The position numbers and the translations under genes are program-made. Shown here piece after piece: positions 14,853-20,278 of a stretch of DNA of 20,433 nucleotides; the stretch's first letter is position 1, and each line of letters begins with the position of its first letter. This stretch comes from an uncultured Acidobacteriota bacterium (lineage in GTDB: Bacteria; Acidobacteriota; Terriglobia; UBA7540), in assembly GCA_937900045.1 (NCBI GenBank), contig CALCEB010000279.1, positions 1 through 20,433 on the forward strand. The letters are read 5' to 3'. Under the pieces are notes generated by a model that was given only the letters and a program-made list of their open reading frames with translations, was not told the origin of the DNA and ran no database searches.

Positions 14853-16073
14853 ATGTTCGAGTCTGCGGGATACACATCAAGCCAAGAGATGAGCGGGGAA
14901 TTTCAAGTAGGTTCTATGAAGATAAACTACGAAAGTCCCAGAATTCTAATTGCCGATGACCAGCCGGACGTCCTCGAGGCGCTGCAATTGCTGTTGAAGG
15001 GCGAAGGGTACGAAACACAAACGGCCGCCTCGCCCGAGGATGCCGTCCGCGCATTCGAGAAGCGTGATTTTGATGCCGTTCTGATGGACCTGAATTATGC
15101 ACGGGATACGACCTCCGGCCAGGAAGGCCTTGACTTGGTCACGCACCTGCGCAGCATTAAGGATTATGTCCCCATCGTGGCGATGACGGGGTGGGGAAGC
15201 GTTTCGTTGGCAGTAGAAAGCATGCGTTCCGGCGCCTGTGACTTCATCCTGAAACCCTGGAGAAATGACCAGGTTCTGAGAATCCTTCGCCGCGAAATTG
15301 CCCAGCGGCGTATGCATGGAGAGCGCGTAATTTCCGAGCAATTTGAGATGGCGGAGGCCCGGAGCGTGGAGCAGGCGTTGCTTTCCCGCGCGATCCCACA
15401 GATTCCCGGATTCAGCGCCGCCGCCCGCTGGCAGACGCAACGGCACGTGGGTGGGGATTACTTTGAGGTTCGCCGGTTGGGCCGGGATCGCGTGGCGATT
15501 GCCATTGCCGACGCCTCCGGAAAGGGTGTTCCCGCCGCACTCTTGATGTCGAGCTTTCAATCGGCGCTGCGCCTGCTGATGGACGAAAAGCTTTCCGCAA
15601 GCGAAATATGCTACCGGCTGAACGGCCTCTTGCGTGAGCAGACCGGTTCAAACAAGTTTGTCAGTTGCTTCGTCGCCATTCTGAACCTTGGGGCCAATCA
15701 AATCTCCTTTTCCAATGCAGGACATCCTGGTCCCATGCTTTTGGGCGCTGATTCCCGGTGTGTGCGCCTGGAAAGCAGTGGTCCGGTCCTCGGAGCATTT
15801 GACCAGCCGTGCTACCAGGAGGAACACACCCCGGTTGAACCAGGAGATACATTGCTGCTCTTTACGGATGGAGTGACCGAAGCCCGTAACCCAGCGGGCG
15901 ACGAGTTCGGTGAAGGGCGTCTGGCGGAGCTTCTGGCCGCCATTGGCGGGCAACGGGCGGAGTCCATCGCCCAGAAGATCACTGATTGTGTGGCTGGCTT
16001 TGCCCAGGGGGCGCTGGAAGACGATGCCACTTTGGTCGTCCTGCAACGCGTCCAGGCGGAAAGGGAAGTGTGA
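14853..16073 (+). CDS. Receiver domain fused to SpoIIE/RsbU-type serine phosphatase
   Basis: A 406-aa response regulator with a PP2C-type output domain, which would dephosphorylate Ser/Thr proteins such as anti-sigma-factor antagonists on signal input. Receiver (about 30-145): Asp35-Asp36, phosphoacceptor Asp79 in VLMDLNYARDTT, Thr112 and Lys134-Pro135. The long loop after Asp79 is typical of a receiver subtype I associate with Acidobacteriota. Phosphatase (about 185-405): GGDYF (200-204), DASGKG (220-225), NAGHPG (288-293), FTDGVTEA (337-344) and a terminal DDATLVV, so all metal-binding aspartates are present. The ATG at 14853 has AAGG 6 nt upstream; the ATG at 14916 with AGTAGG is an equally good start and lies closer to the domain. 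No sensor kinase, anti-sigma or antagonist gene is adjacent. A terminator hairpin follows at 16173. Confidence 0.92.
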   Translation: MFESAGYTSSQEMSGEFQVGSMKINYESPRILIADDQPDVLEALQLLLKGEGYETQTAASPEDAVRAFEKRDFDAVLMDLNYARDTTSGQEGLDLVTHLRSIKDYVPIVAMTGWGSVSLAVESMRSGACDFILKPWRNDQVLRILRREIAQRRMHGERVISEQFEMAEARSVEQALLSRAIPQIPGFSAAARWQTQRHVGGDYFEVRRLGRDRVAIAIADASGKGVPAALLMSSFQSALRLLMDEKLSASEICYRLNGLLREQTGSNKFVSCFVAILNLGANQISFSNAGHPGPMLLGADSRCVRLESSGPVLGAFDQPCYQEEHTPVEPGDTLLLFTDGVTEARNPAGDEFGEGRLAELLAAIGGQRAESIAQKITDCVAGFAQGALEDDATLVVLQRVQAEREV

Positions 16074-16114
16074 GCGTGGTCTGCCTTGTGCCCATAAGAT
16101 GTACAGGGCGCCAA

Positions 16115-16152
16115 AAGTCGGCGACGGTCATTCGCTGTAGCGCCGCCGACTT
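16115..16152. repeat. Inverted repeat downstream of the phosphatase gene
   Basis: AAGTCGGCG (16115-16123) pairs with CGCCGACTT (16144-16152) around a 20-nt loop that itself contains CTGTAGCG. This is another palindrome of the REP type seen throughout the window. Confidence 0.5.
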
Positions 16153-16172
16153 ACTGCGTTGTATTTAGAACA

Positions 16173-16215
16173 GGAAGGGGCCGGGGCTCCTGAGGCGGAG
16201 CTGGCCCCTTCTTCT
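16173..16215. terminator. Strong hairpin terminator between convergent genes
   Basis: GAAGGGGCC (16174-16182) pairs with GGCCCCTTC (16203-16211). An inner stem GGCTCC/GGAGCT extends it, with a short TGAGGC loop. The plus-strand exit reads TTCT and the minus-strand exit is weakly T-rich. It lies between the phosphatase gene and the convergent gene ending at 16239, so it may act in both directions. Confidence 0.7.
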
Positions 16216-16238
16216 GTGACGGCTTCCTGAGGAAGCTG

Positions 16239-16685
16239 CTAACGAGCAGCAGTGGCACTGCGGATTCCGGAAATGTTGCCGTGATATTGTTGGCTCTTTG
16301 GGATCAGGTCTGTATCTGTCATTTGCAACCCACTGGACGTAATCCAGAGAGCCTTGTTCAAGTTCTGTTTAAGCGCCGGAGAGCCGGAAATAAGGGTTGT
16401 GGACAATTGCGGCTGGGTGTTGATATAGACCTGTGCGGTGCCGCCATCCCCTGAATCCGTCTTCCAAAGGAAATACGTTTGGGTTGAGGTTTGGATTGCC
16501 AGATGATGCTTGTCGAGATTTTGCTGAGCGGTGCAATCAGGAATATTACAGCTTCCCGACCGCGCCCCGCCTGCCTCCACATTGTTGGCGCCCACTGTGA
16601 TATTGTCCGCGGGGGTTTCCGCATTGCTCAACTGAACCGGGCTTCCGGTCAGATTAACCAAAACTGCGAGTTGAATATTCGGCAT
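16239..16685 (-). CDS. Protein of unknown function
   Basis: I do not recognise this family. The product is 148 aa from the ATG at 16685, has no signal peptide or membrane segment, and is rich in Asn, Gln, Thr and Ser with alternating hydrophobic residues (NIQLAVLVNLTG, YFLWKTDSGDG, AQVYINTQPQL). That suggests an all-beta protein. A Cys pair four residues apart (SCNIPDC) could form a small disulfide loop. GGAGG lies about 9 nt upstream of the chosen ATG; another in-frame ATG at 16712 lacks one. Composition differs clearly from the neighbouring housekeeping genes, and the upstream flank is strongly AT-rich (16725-16770), which may indicate transfer or the promoter. Confidence 0.55.
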   Translation of the reverse strand: MPNIQLAVLVNLTGSPVQLSNAETPADNITVGANNVEAGGARSGSCNIPDCTAQQNLDKHHLAIQTSTQTYFLWKTDSGDGGTAQVYINTQPQLSTTLISGSPALKQNLNKALWITSSGLQMTDTDLIPKSQQYHGNISGIRSATAAR

Positions 16686-16847
16686 CGGGAGCACCCTCCT
16701 TGGATGCGGCAAGAGTATATGTTCAATTATGAGTTATTGTCAAGTACATTAATTATTAATAATAAATAATCCTTCGAGACAGAAATCCATCGGGACGTGG
16801 CGCCGCTACAGCAAAGAAACTGAGACACTGCCCATTTCTAAAGACCC
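16686..16847. other. AT-rich intergenic stretch with solo repeat half
   Basis: It contains an AT-rich block (about 16727-16770, ATTAATTATTAATAATAAAT) that is out of character for this GC-rich window and probably carries the promoter of the leftward gene. It also holds the right half of a 110-bp palindromic element. Confidence 0.45.
16800..16832. repeat. Solo right half of the 110-bp element
   Basis: GCGCCGCTACAGCAAAG followed by AAACTGAGACACTGCC matches the right arm and terminus of the copy at 5142-5251. The left half is missing. Confidence 0.65.
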
Positions 16848-16866
16848 TTGTCAAGGAGAGAAGTTC

Positions 16867-16895
16867 TTAATGCGCCACGCACCAATTTGTATTAA
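16867..16895 (+). promoter_or_regulatory. Weak candidate promoter for the aroF leader
   Basis: TTAATG (16867-16872) and TATTAA (16890-16895) are spaced by 17 bp and would start transcription just before the leader ribosome-binding site. The -35 match is poor (3 of 6), so this is only a candidate. Confidence 0.25.
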
Positions 16896-16911
16896 GATAT
16901 CAAGGTTCGCC

Positions 16912-16974
16912 ATGACTCCCGCTGCCGCCAAATCGTATTGGTTCTGGTTTTGGTACTTTTACTTTAGTCCCTGA
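16912..16974 (+). CDS. Aromatic-rich leader peptide of aroF
   Basis: A 20-codon open frame starts with ATG at 16912, preceded by AAGG at 16902-16905 with 6-nt spacing, and ends with TGA at 16972. After MTPAAAKS it reads YWFWFWYFYF, then Ser-Pro-stop: ten consecutive aromatic codons (3 Tyr, 3 Trp, 4 Phe; 16936-16965). That density is characteristic of leader peptides in ribosome-mediated attenuation, where stalling at scarce aminoacyl-tRNAs selects the RNA fold. The downstream gene makes the first intermediate of Phe, Tyr and Trp synthesis, so the peptide matches the pathway exactly. The stop codon lies 7 nt before the 5' arm of the antiterminator, so a ribosome that finishes would partly cover it. 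Confidence 0.9.
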   Translation: MTPAAAKSYWFWFWYFYFSP

Positions 16975-16981
16975 ACCCATC

Positions 16982-17031
16982 CGAGTGGTGTTGGCCTGAA
17001 AAGAAAGAAATCAAGGAAGCCGGCCCACTCG
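16982..17031 (+). promoter_or_regulatory. Antiterminator hairpin of the aroF attenuator
   Basis: CGAGTGG (16982-16988) pairs with CCACTCG (17025-17031). The stem continues past one bulged T with GTTGGC (16990-16995) against GCCGGC (17019-17024). In all that is 13 pairs, two of them G-U, around an A-rich loop (16996-17018). The 3' arm takes up the whole 5' arm of the terminator, so the two hairpins are mutually exclusive. Confidence 0.8.
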
Positions 17032-17047
17032 AAAGAGTGGGTTTTTT
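17024..17047 (+). terminator. Attenuator intrinsic terminator before aroF
   Basis: CCCACTC (17024-17030) and GAGTGGG (17035-17041) form a perfect 7-bp stem with a GAAA tetraloop, followed directly by six T (17042-17047) and, after one G, four more. It lies between the leader peptide stop and the aroF ribosome-binding site AAGGAGAG (17053-17060), so termination here would prevent aroF expression. Confidence 0.92.
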
Positions 17048-17064
17048 GTTTTAAGGAGAGCCCC

Positions 17065-18102
17065 ATGATTATTTCAATGAGACTTCATGCCACCCGGGAA
17101 GAGATTGACGCCGTGTGCAACCGCATCCGCGAGTTCGGTTATAAGGTCCACTCCATCGAGGGCGAACAACGCGTAGTGATCGGAGCGGTGGGAGTGGGCG
17201 ACGTCACCGCCTGCCTGGAATCTTTGGAGGCGATGCAGGGCGTTGAGCGCGCCATGCGCATTTCCGCGCCCTACAAGTTCGTCAGCCGCGAATTCCGCCG
17301 CGAGCGTTCCGTGATTCGCGTCAACGGCGCCGAAGTTGGGGGAAGTGAGTTCGTGGTGATGGCAGGACCTTGCTCGGTGGAATCCGAAGCCCAAATTATG
17401 CAGACGGCGGAAGCCGTGGCCGCCGCGGGCGCGCGACTGCTGCGCGGCGGGGCGTTTAAGCCGCGTACCTCGCCTTATGACTTTCAAGGCCTGGAGGTGG
17501 AAGGCCTGAAGTTGCTGCGCAAAGCGAGCGAGGCAACAGGGCTTGCCATCATCACGGAGGTGATGGGCCAGAACGATGTTGACTTGGTAGCTGAATATGC
17601 CGATGTCCTGCAGATCGGCGCCCGCAACATGCAGAACTTTGCGTTGCTCAAGTCGCTCGGCAAATGCGAAAAGCCGGTCCTGTTGAAGCGCGGCTTGAGC
17701 TCCACGATTAAAGAACTGCTGATGTCCGCCGAATACGTGGTGGCTCACGGCAATCCTCGCGTCATCCTTTGCGAGCGAGGCATCCGGACGTTTGAGACCG
17801 AAACGCGCAACACTTGTGACATTTCTGCAGTGCCAGTGCTGAACGAACTCACCCACCTGCCTGTGATTCTCGACCCCAGCCACGCCACGGGCAAGCGCAG
17901 CCTGGTTCCGGCCCTGTCTCGTGCTGCCGTCGCAGCGGGCGCGGACGGATTGCTGGTGGAAGTGCATCCCGCGCCGGAAAAGGCCTTCAGCGATGGCGCG
18001 CAGTCTTTGAACATCGAGGGGTTTAGAAAAATGATGCGTGATCTCGAACCTTACATTGCGCTCTGGAAGCAGGCAAGGATGGCGCAAGAGGCGGTAACCT
18101 AA
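17065..18102 (+). CDS. aroF: DAHP synthase, type I-beta with N-terminal ferredoxin-like domain
   Basis: 3-Deoxy-D-arabino-heptulosonate-7-phosphate synthase (345 aa) condenses phosphoenolpyruvate and erythrose 4-phosphate, the first step of the shikimate pathway to Phe, Tyr and Trp. Residues 1 to about 70 form the ferredoxin-like regulatory domain known from Thermotoga-type enzymes, which mediates feedback inhibition by Tyr or Phe. The barrel contains GPCSVES (101-107, metal-ligand Cys103), KPRTSPYDFQG (132-142), QIGARNMQNF (183-192), LLKRG (206-210) and DPSHATGKR (270-278, metal-ligand His273). All active-site motifs are intact. AAGGAGAG sits just upstream of the ATG at 17065. A leader peptide and terminator/antiterminator pair precede it, so expression is probably controlled by attenuation in addition to enzyme feedback. 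No other aromatic pathway gene is adjacent. Confidence 0.96.
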   Translation: MIISMRLHATREEIDAVCNRIREFGYKVHSIEGEQRVVIGAVGVGDVTACLESLEAMQGVERAMRISAPYKFVSREFRRERSVIRVNGAEVGGSEFVVMAGPCSVESEAQIMQTAEAVAAAGARLLRGGAFKPRTSPYDFQGLEVEGLKLLRKASEATGLAIITEVMGQNDVDLVAEYADVLQIGARNMQNFALLKSLGKCEKPVLLKRGLSSTIKELLMSAEYVVAHGNPRVILCERGIRTFETETRNTCDISAVPVLNELTHLPVILDPSHATGKRSLVPALSRAAVAAGADGLLVEVHPAPEKAFSDGAQSLNIEGFRKMMRDLEPYIALWKQARMAQEAVT

Positions 18103-18119
18103 ATTCGCACCAGGCAGCC

Positions 18120-18208
18120 GGTAGCCACGGCCAGTGACTTTTTGACGTGGGCCTTTTCCCATGACAAACCCACGGTCAATTCTCAAAACGAGTTGACCGT
18201 GGCTTGCC
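18120..18208. repeat. Second palindromic family (GGTAGCCACGG), full copy
   Basis: An 89-bp element begins GGTAGCCACGG and ends CCGTGGCTTGCC, inverted repeats of each other. Its right hairpin pairs CCACGGTCAA (about 18169-18179) with TTGACCGTGG (about 18193-18202). It shares about 60 bp (from the CCTTTTCCCATGACAAACC segment to the right end) almost unchanged with 20174-20247. Confidence 0.75.
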
Positions 18209-18258
18209 ATATCTGCCAGCAAAGCGCAATGAGGGACAAAAGAGATATAATCATCAAG

Positions 18259-18552
18259 ATGACCAAGCACGTGATCCATATTTCAGAGGCGGAAGCGGCG
18301 AGCGAATTCGCTTCGTTGTTGGCCCGCGTCCGCGCCGGCGCGGAGGTGATCATTGAACACGATTCCCAGCCGGTAGCGGTGGTGCATGGAGTCCCGCCGG
18401 TGCGCCGGACGATCTCCGAATCCATCGCGCTGGCTAAAGAGCACGAAAAGAAATTGGGCTATACGCCCACGCTGGACGCGGACTTCGCCGCCGACCTCGA
18501 AGAAATCATCAATAGCCATCGTGAGCCGTTAAGCCCGCCGCCATGGGACTAA
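18259..18552 (+). CDS. Phd/YefM-type antitoxin, orphan
   Basis: A 97-aa type II antitoxin. The N-terminal part HVIHISEAEAASEFASLLARV, then AGAEVIIEHDSQPVAVV, fits the Phd/YefM DNA-binding fold used with PIN-domain (VapC) or Doc/RelE toxins. The C-terminal tail is charged and flexible, as in toxin-neutralising segments. The ATG at 18259 lacks a strong ribosome-binding site, but homology starts exactly there; the frame upstream is repeat-encoded. The stop overlaps an ATG at 18543 that opens with MGLIL, the typical beginning of a PIN toxin. That frame then loses all similarity and enters the 110-bp repeat. The antitoxin therefore stands without a functional partner. Confidence 0.8.
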   Translation: MTKHVIHISEAEAASEFASLLARVRAGAEVIIEHDSQPVAVVHGVPPVRRTISESIALAKEHEKKLGYTPTLDADFAADLEEIINSHREPLSPPPWD

Positions 18553-18583
18553 TCCTTACAGCCCGCTCCATGGCTCTGCCGTT
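18543..18583 (+). pseudogene. Remnant of a PIN-domain (VapC-like) toxin start
   Basis: An ATG overlaps the antitoxin stop by 10 bases, the usual arrangement of phd-vapC pairs. It encodes Met-Gly-Leu-Ile-Leu, but the catalytic Asp expected next (MGLILDTS in VapC proteins) is missing: the frame reads Thr-Ala-Arg-Ser instead. It enters the 110-bp palindrome at 18584 and stops at 18623. No PIN acidic residues remain. The evidence is a short match plus gene context. Confidence 0.5.
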
Positions 18584-18693
18584 GGTAGTGACTCAGTTTG
18601 TTTGCTGTAGCGGCGCTCTATGAGCGCCGAACTTGAATCCTCAACGGTTTCCGGCGCTCATAGAGCGCCGCTACAGCAAACTGCGCCACGACC
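18584..18693. mobile_element. 110-bp palindromic MITE-like element, copy 3
   Basis: Same length and centre as the other two full copies. The left end GGTAGTGACTCAGTTTGTTTG corresponds to the right-end type (with the extra TTTG) of copy 2, and the right end CAAACTGCGCCACGACC to the left-end type. The outer arms are thus swapped relative to the centre. Flanking 8-mers CTGCCGTT (18576-18583) and CGGCTGTT (18694-18701) agree at 6 of 8 positions, a possible degraded target duplication. Confidence 0.78.
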
Positions 18694-18726
18694 CGGCTGT
18701 TGCTTCATGGGAGGTTTTGCCGTACC

Positions 18727-19017
18727 ATGAAGACGATGGAAGTGCAGCTCACCCCGGACCAAAAAGCGTTCGTTCGCCAAGCCATTGAGAGCGGCCGCCT
18801 GCGCGCCGAAGAAGATGCAGTCCAAGAGGCTCTTGCCTTGTGGGAAGACCGCGAACGCACCCGCGCTGAAATTCTCGCCGCAGTCGATAACGCGGAGGCC
18901 TCCCTTGCCCGTGGCGAGGGGCGCATCGTCACGCAGCAATCCATGCTCGACCTTGCGGAGGAAGTGAAGCAACGCGGACGTGCTCGTTTGGGGGCCGACC
19001 CGCCGCCCGCCCGCTGA
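18727..19017 (+). CDS. parD: ParD-type antitoxin
   Basis: A 96-aa antitoxin. EVQLTPDQKAFVRQAIESGR then AEEDAVQEALALWEDRE is the ribbon-helix-helix DNA-binding domain of the ParD/CopG family. The remaining helical, charged tail would wrap the ParE toxin. The ATG at 18727 is used because homology begins there; GGGAGG lies upstream, but at 12 nt, a long spacing. The ATG at 18736 is a possible alternative. The stop TGA overlaps the ATG of a parE-like frame by one base (19017), as expected for a co-translated pair, but that partner is truncated. The proline/alanine-rich C-terminus (GADPPPAR) is variable in the family. Confidence 0.82.
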   Translation: MKTMEVQLTPDQKAFVRQAIESGRLRAEEDAVQEALALWEDRERTRAEILAAVDNAEASLARGEGRIVTQQSMLDLAEEVKQRGRARLGADPPPAR

Positions 19018-19094
19018 TGGCGCACCGTGTTGCACCGGAGGCCGAAGCCGAGCTTGACGACGTCTGGTATTACATAGCCAAAGAAAGCGGGTAG
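19017..19094 (+). pseudogene. parE: Truncated ParE toxin
   Basis: The frame starts at the ATG overlapping the parD stop. It encodes MAHRVAPEAEAELDDVWYYI then AKESG, an unmistakable ParE N-terminus, and stops at TAG (19092-19094) after 25 residues of the usual 95-100. The rest of the toxin is not found downstream in any frame. The stop codon is the first base group of a long perfect palindrome (19090-19126), which marks the break point. No active toxin can be made from it. Confidence 0.78.
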
Positions 19095-19126
19095 ATTCTC
19101 TCTTGAATTTCAAGAGAGAATCTACC
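19090..19126. repeat. Perfect 18-bp foldback palindrome at the parE break point
   Basis: GGTAGATTCTCTCTTGAA (19090-19107) and its exact reverse complement (19109-19126) are separated by a single T. Pairing extends outward with one G-U to about 19085 and 19131. It has no resemblance to the other repeat families in the window. Confidence 0.85.
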
Positions 19127-19143
19127 TGCTTCCCCGCTCGCTC

Positions 19144-19331
19144 TCACTTGCCGCTGCCAGCTTCAATTTGGGTGTTGAACCCGGCCAGAAAGTGGGAGTC
19201 TTTCGCCGTGACTTGGATAGGCAGGTTGGCGAAGCTTTCCAGCATCCCGGCAATCCGGCGATAATCCCCTTTGTCGGCTTGAATGCCCAGCGCCTTTCCA
19301 TCCTTCAAATCAACAGAGAAAAAGTGCTGGT
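19144..19331 (-). pseudogene. C-terminal fragment of an unknown protein
   Basis: On the minus strand the frame encodes YQHFFSVDLKDGKALGIQ, then DKGDYRRIAGMLESFANLP and IQVTAKDSHFLAGFNTQIEA, with well-formed alternating beta and helix patterns, and ends at TGA (19144-19146). Going upstream the similarity to a normal protein ends at about 19331, exactly where a GGTAGCCACGG palindrome begins. The remaining 5' codons are repeat-encoded. It looks like the last 60 residues of a larger protein whose front was lost. I do not recognise the family. Confidence 0.5.
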
Positions 19332-19410
19332 AGCCACGGACAGTGCTTTCCTGTCCGTGTGCTTTTCGGCGAGAGACAACCCCACGATCAATCAAAAATC
19401 GATATGAGCA
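19329..19410. repeat. GGTAGCCACGG palindrome, degenerate copy
   Basis: Begins GGTAGCCACGGACAG and folds with CTGTCCGTG (about 19351-19359). The second hairpin is degraded (CCCACGATCAATC then AAAAATCGATATGAGC). It sits directly before a further copy at 19415. Confidence 0.6.
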
Positions 19411-19414
19411 GGTG

Positions 19415-19450
19415 GGTAGCCACGGTCAGTGACTTTCTGACCGTGGGCTT
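19415..19450. repeat. GGTAGCCACGG palindrome, left hairpin only
   Basis: AGCCACGGTCAG (19418-19429) pairs with CTGACCGTGGGCT (19437-19449), followed by TTTTTC. The right hairpin of the full element is absent. On the plus strand it could act as a terminator because of the T run. Confidence 0.65.
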
Positions 19451-19518
19451 TTTCTTGCGTCCGAATTTCACGCCTCGCGCTCTCGCGGCGCGCATACCGG
19501 CGCGGGTGCGCTCGGCAG

Positions 19519-19782
19519 TCACCGCTCGTATACTTCGCTTCGGTGACGGATTCGCGTTACCTCCACCAGCAATTTTGCGTCGTCGATGGCGTACACCACG
19601 CGGTAGTCACCGACACGAATGCGCCACTCGTTATCACCGCCTTTGAGCTTCTTGCAGCCTGGCGGGCGGGGATTGGAAGCCAGATTTTCCAAGCGCGGAA
19701 CGATGCGCGCATTCAGTTGGCCAGACAGCCTTTTGAGTTCTTTCTCTGCACTCGCAGTCAATGCGACGCGGTAGCTAGCCAC
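19519..19782 (-). CDS. RelE/ParE-superfamily toxin
   Basis: An 87-aa toxin of the RelE fold, which usually cleaves mRNA on the ribosome (RelE branch) or poisons gyrase (ParE branch). Family features are YRVALTASAEKELKRLSGQL at the start, then KKLKGGDNEWRIRVGDYRVVYAIDD and VEVTRIRHRSEVYER at the end; the core Arg residues and C-terminal His-Arg fit RelE-type ribonucleases. The start is a GTG at 19782 that overlaps the antitoxin stop by 8 bases, indicating translational coupling. It is the only complete toxin in this cluster. Substrate specificity cannot be decided by eye. Confidence 0.88.
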   Translation of the reverse strand: MASYRVALTASAEKELKRLSGQLNARIVPRLENLASNPRPPGCKKLKGGDNEWRIRVGDYRVVYAIDDAKLLVEVTRIRHRSEVYER

Positions 19783-19966
19783 GCAGCTTTCCGCTTTTGA
19801 TGAGGTCTGCTTTTACCTTGTCGAGCGGGATGCGCTTTTCATGCCGCCGCGACCGGGAAACCAGCACGTCCTCGATGTCCTCCCAGAGCGCCTTGTGCTT
19901 CTTGAGGTCGATAATTGCCGCCGTTTTGCGGCCTTTTTCGTCAGTGATGAACTGTATTCCGGTCAT
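19775..19966 (-). CDS. Antitoxin partner of the RelE-like toxin
   Basis: A 63-aa protein, MTGIQFITDEKGRKTAAIID then LKKHKALWEDIEDVLVSRSR and a basic C-terminus (KVKADLIKSGKLRG). The first 45 residues resemble short RelB- or Phd-like antitoxins, which bind operator DNA with the N-terminus and block the toxin with the C-terminus. The ATG at 19966 has AAGGAGAC about 8 nt upstream. It precedes the toxin and overlaps it by 8 bases, the canonical antitoxin-toxin order. Such pairs normally repress their own promoter; I could not see a clear operator palindrome before it. Confidence 0.78.
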   Translation of the reverse strand: MTGIQFITDEKGRKTAAIIDLKKHKALWEDIEDVLVSRSRRHEKRIPLDKVKADLIKSGKLRG

Positions 19967-20173
19967 GGACCGTGTCTCCTTGGGGCGTGGAACCTGTCCA
20001 ACCCTTCTTCACCCTAATTCCGCCGCCTCGCGCTGTCAACCAAGATAGTACAACATAGCGTCCTATATGGGGTGTGCGACATCGAAGTGAGGCTCACTCG
20101 GGTGGCGCATCCATCGTGCAGTACGCCATGTGTGCGGCGCAGAGAACTACCCGCCCATTTTCCCATCCAAGCT

Positions 20174-20247
20174 GGTAGCGGTGACCGTGGCCTTTTCCCA
20201 TGACAAACCCACGGTCAATTCTCAAAACGAATTGACCGTGGCTAGCC
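20174..20247. repeat. GGTAGCC palindrome, shortened copy
   Basis: It shares with 18120-18208 the stretch from CCTTTTCCCATGACAAACC to TTGACCGTGGCT, with one base change, and ends in GCTAGCC. The left hairpin is reduced. The right hairpin CCACGGTCAATT/AATTGACCGTGG is intact. Confidence 0.72.
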
Positions 20248-20278
20248 GCTAACGAGCCGGAATCGGATGCGGCGTTGG

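Noticed and set aside
17074..18279. 401-residue minus-strand frame opposite aroF
   Set aside because: It is antisense to a clear DAHP synthase gene, His/Arg/Gln-rich, with no protein pattern; a shadow frame of GC-rich coding DNA.
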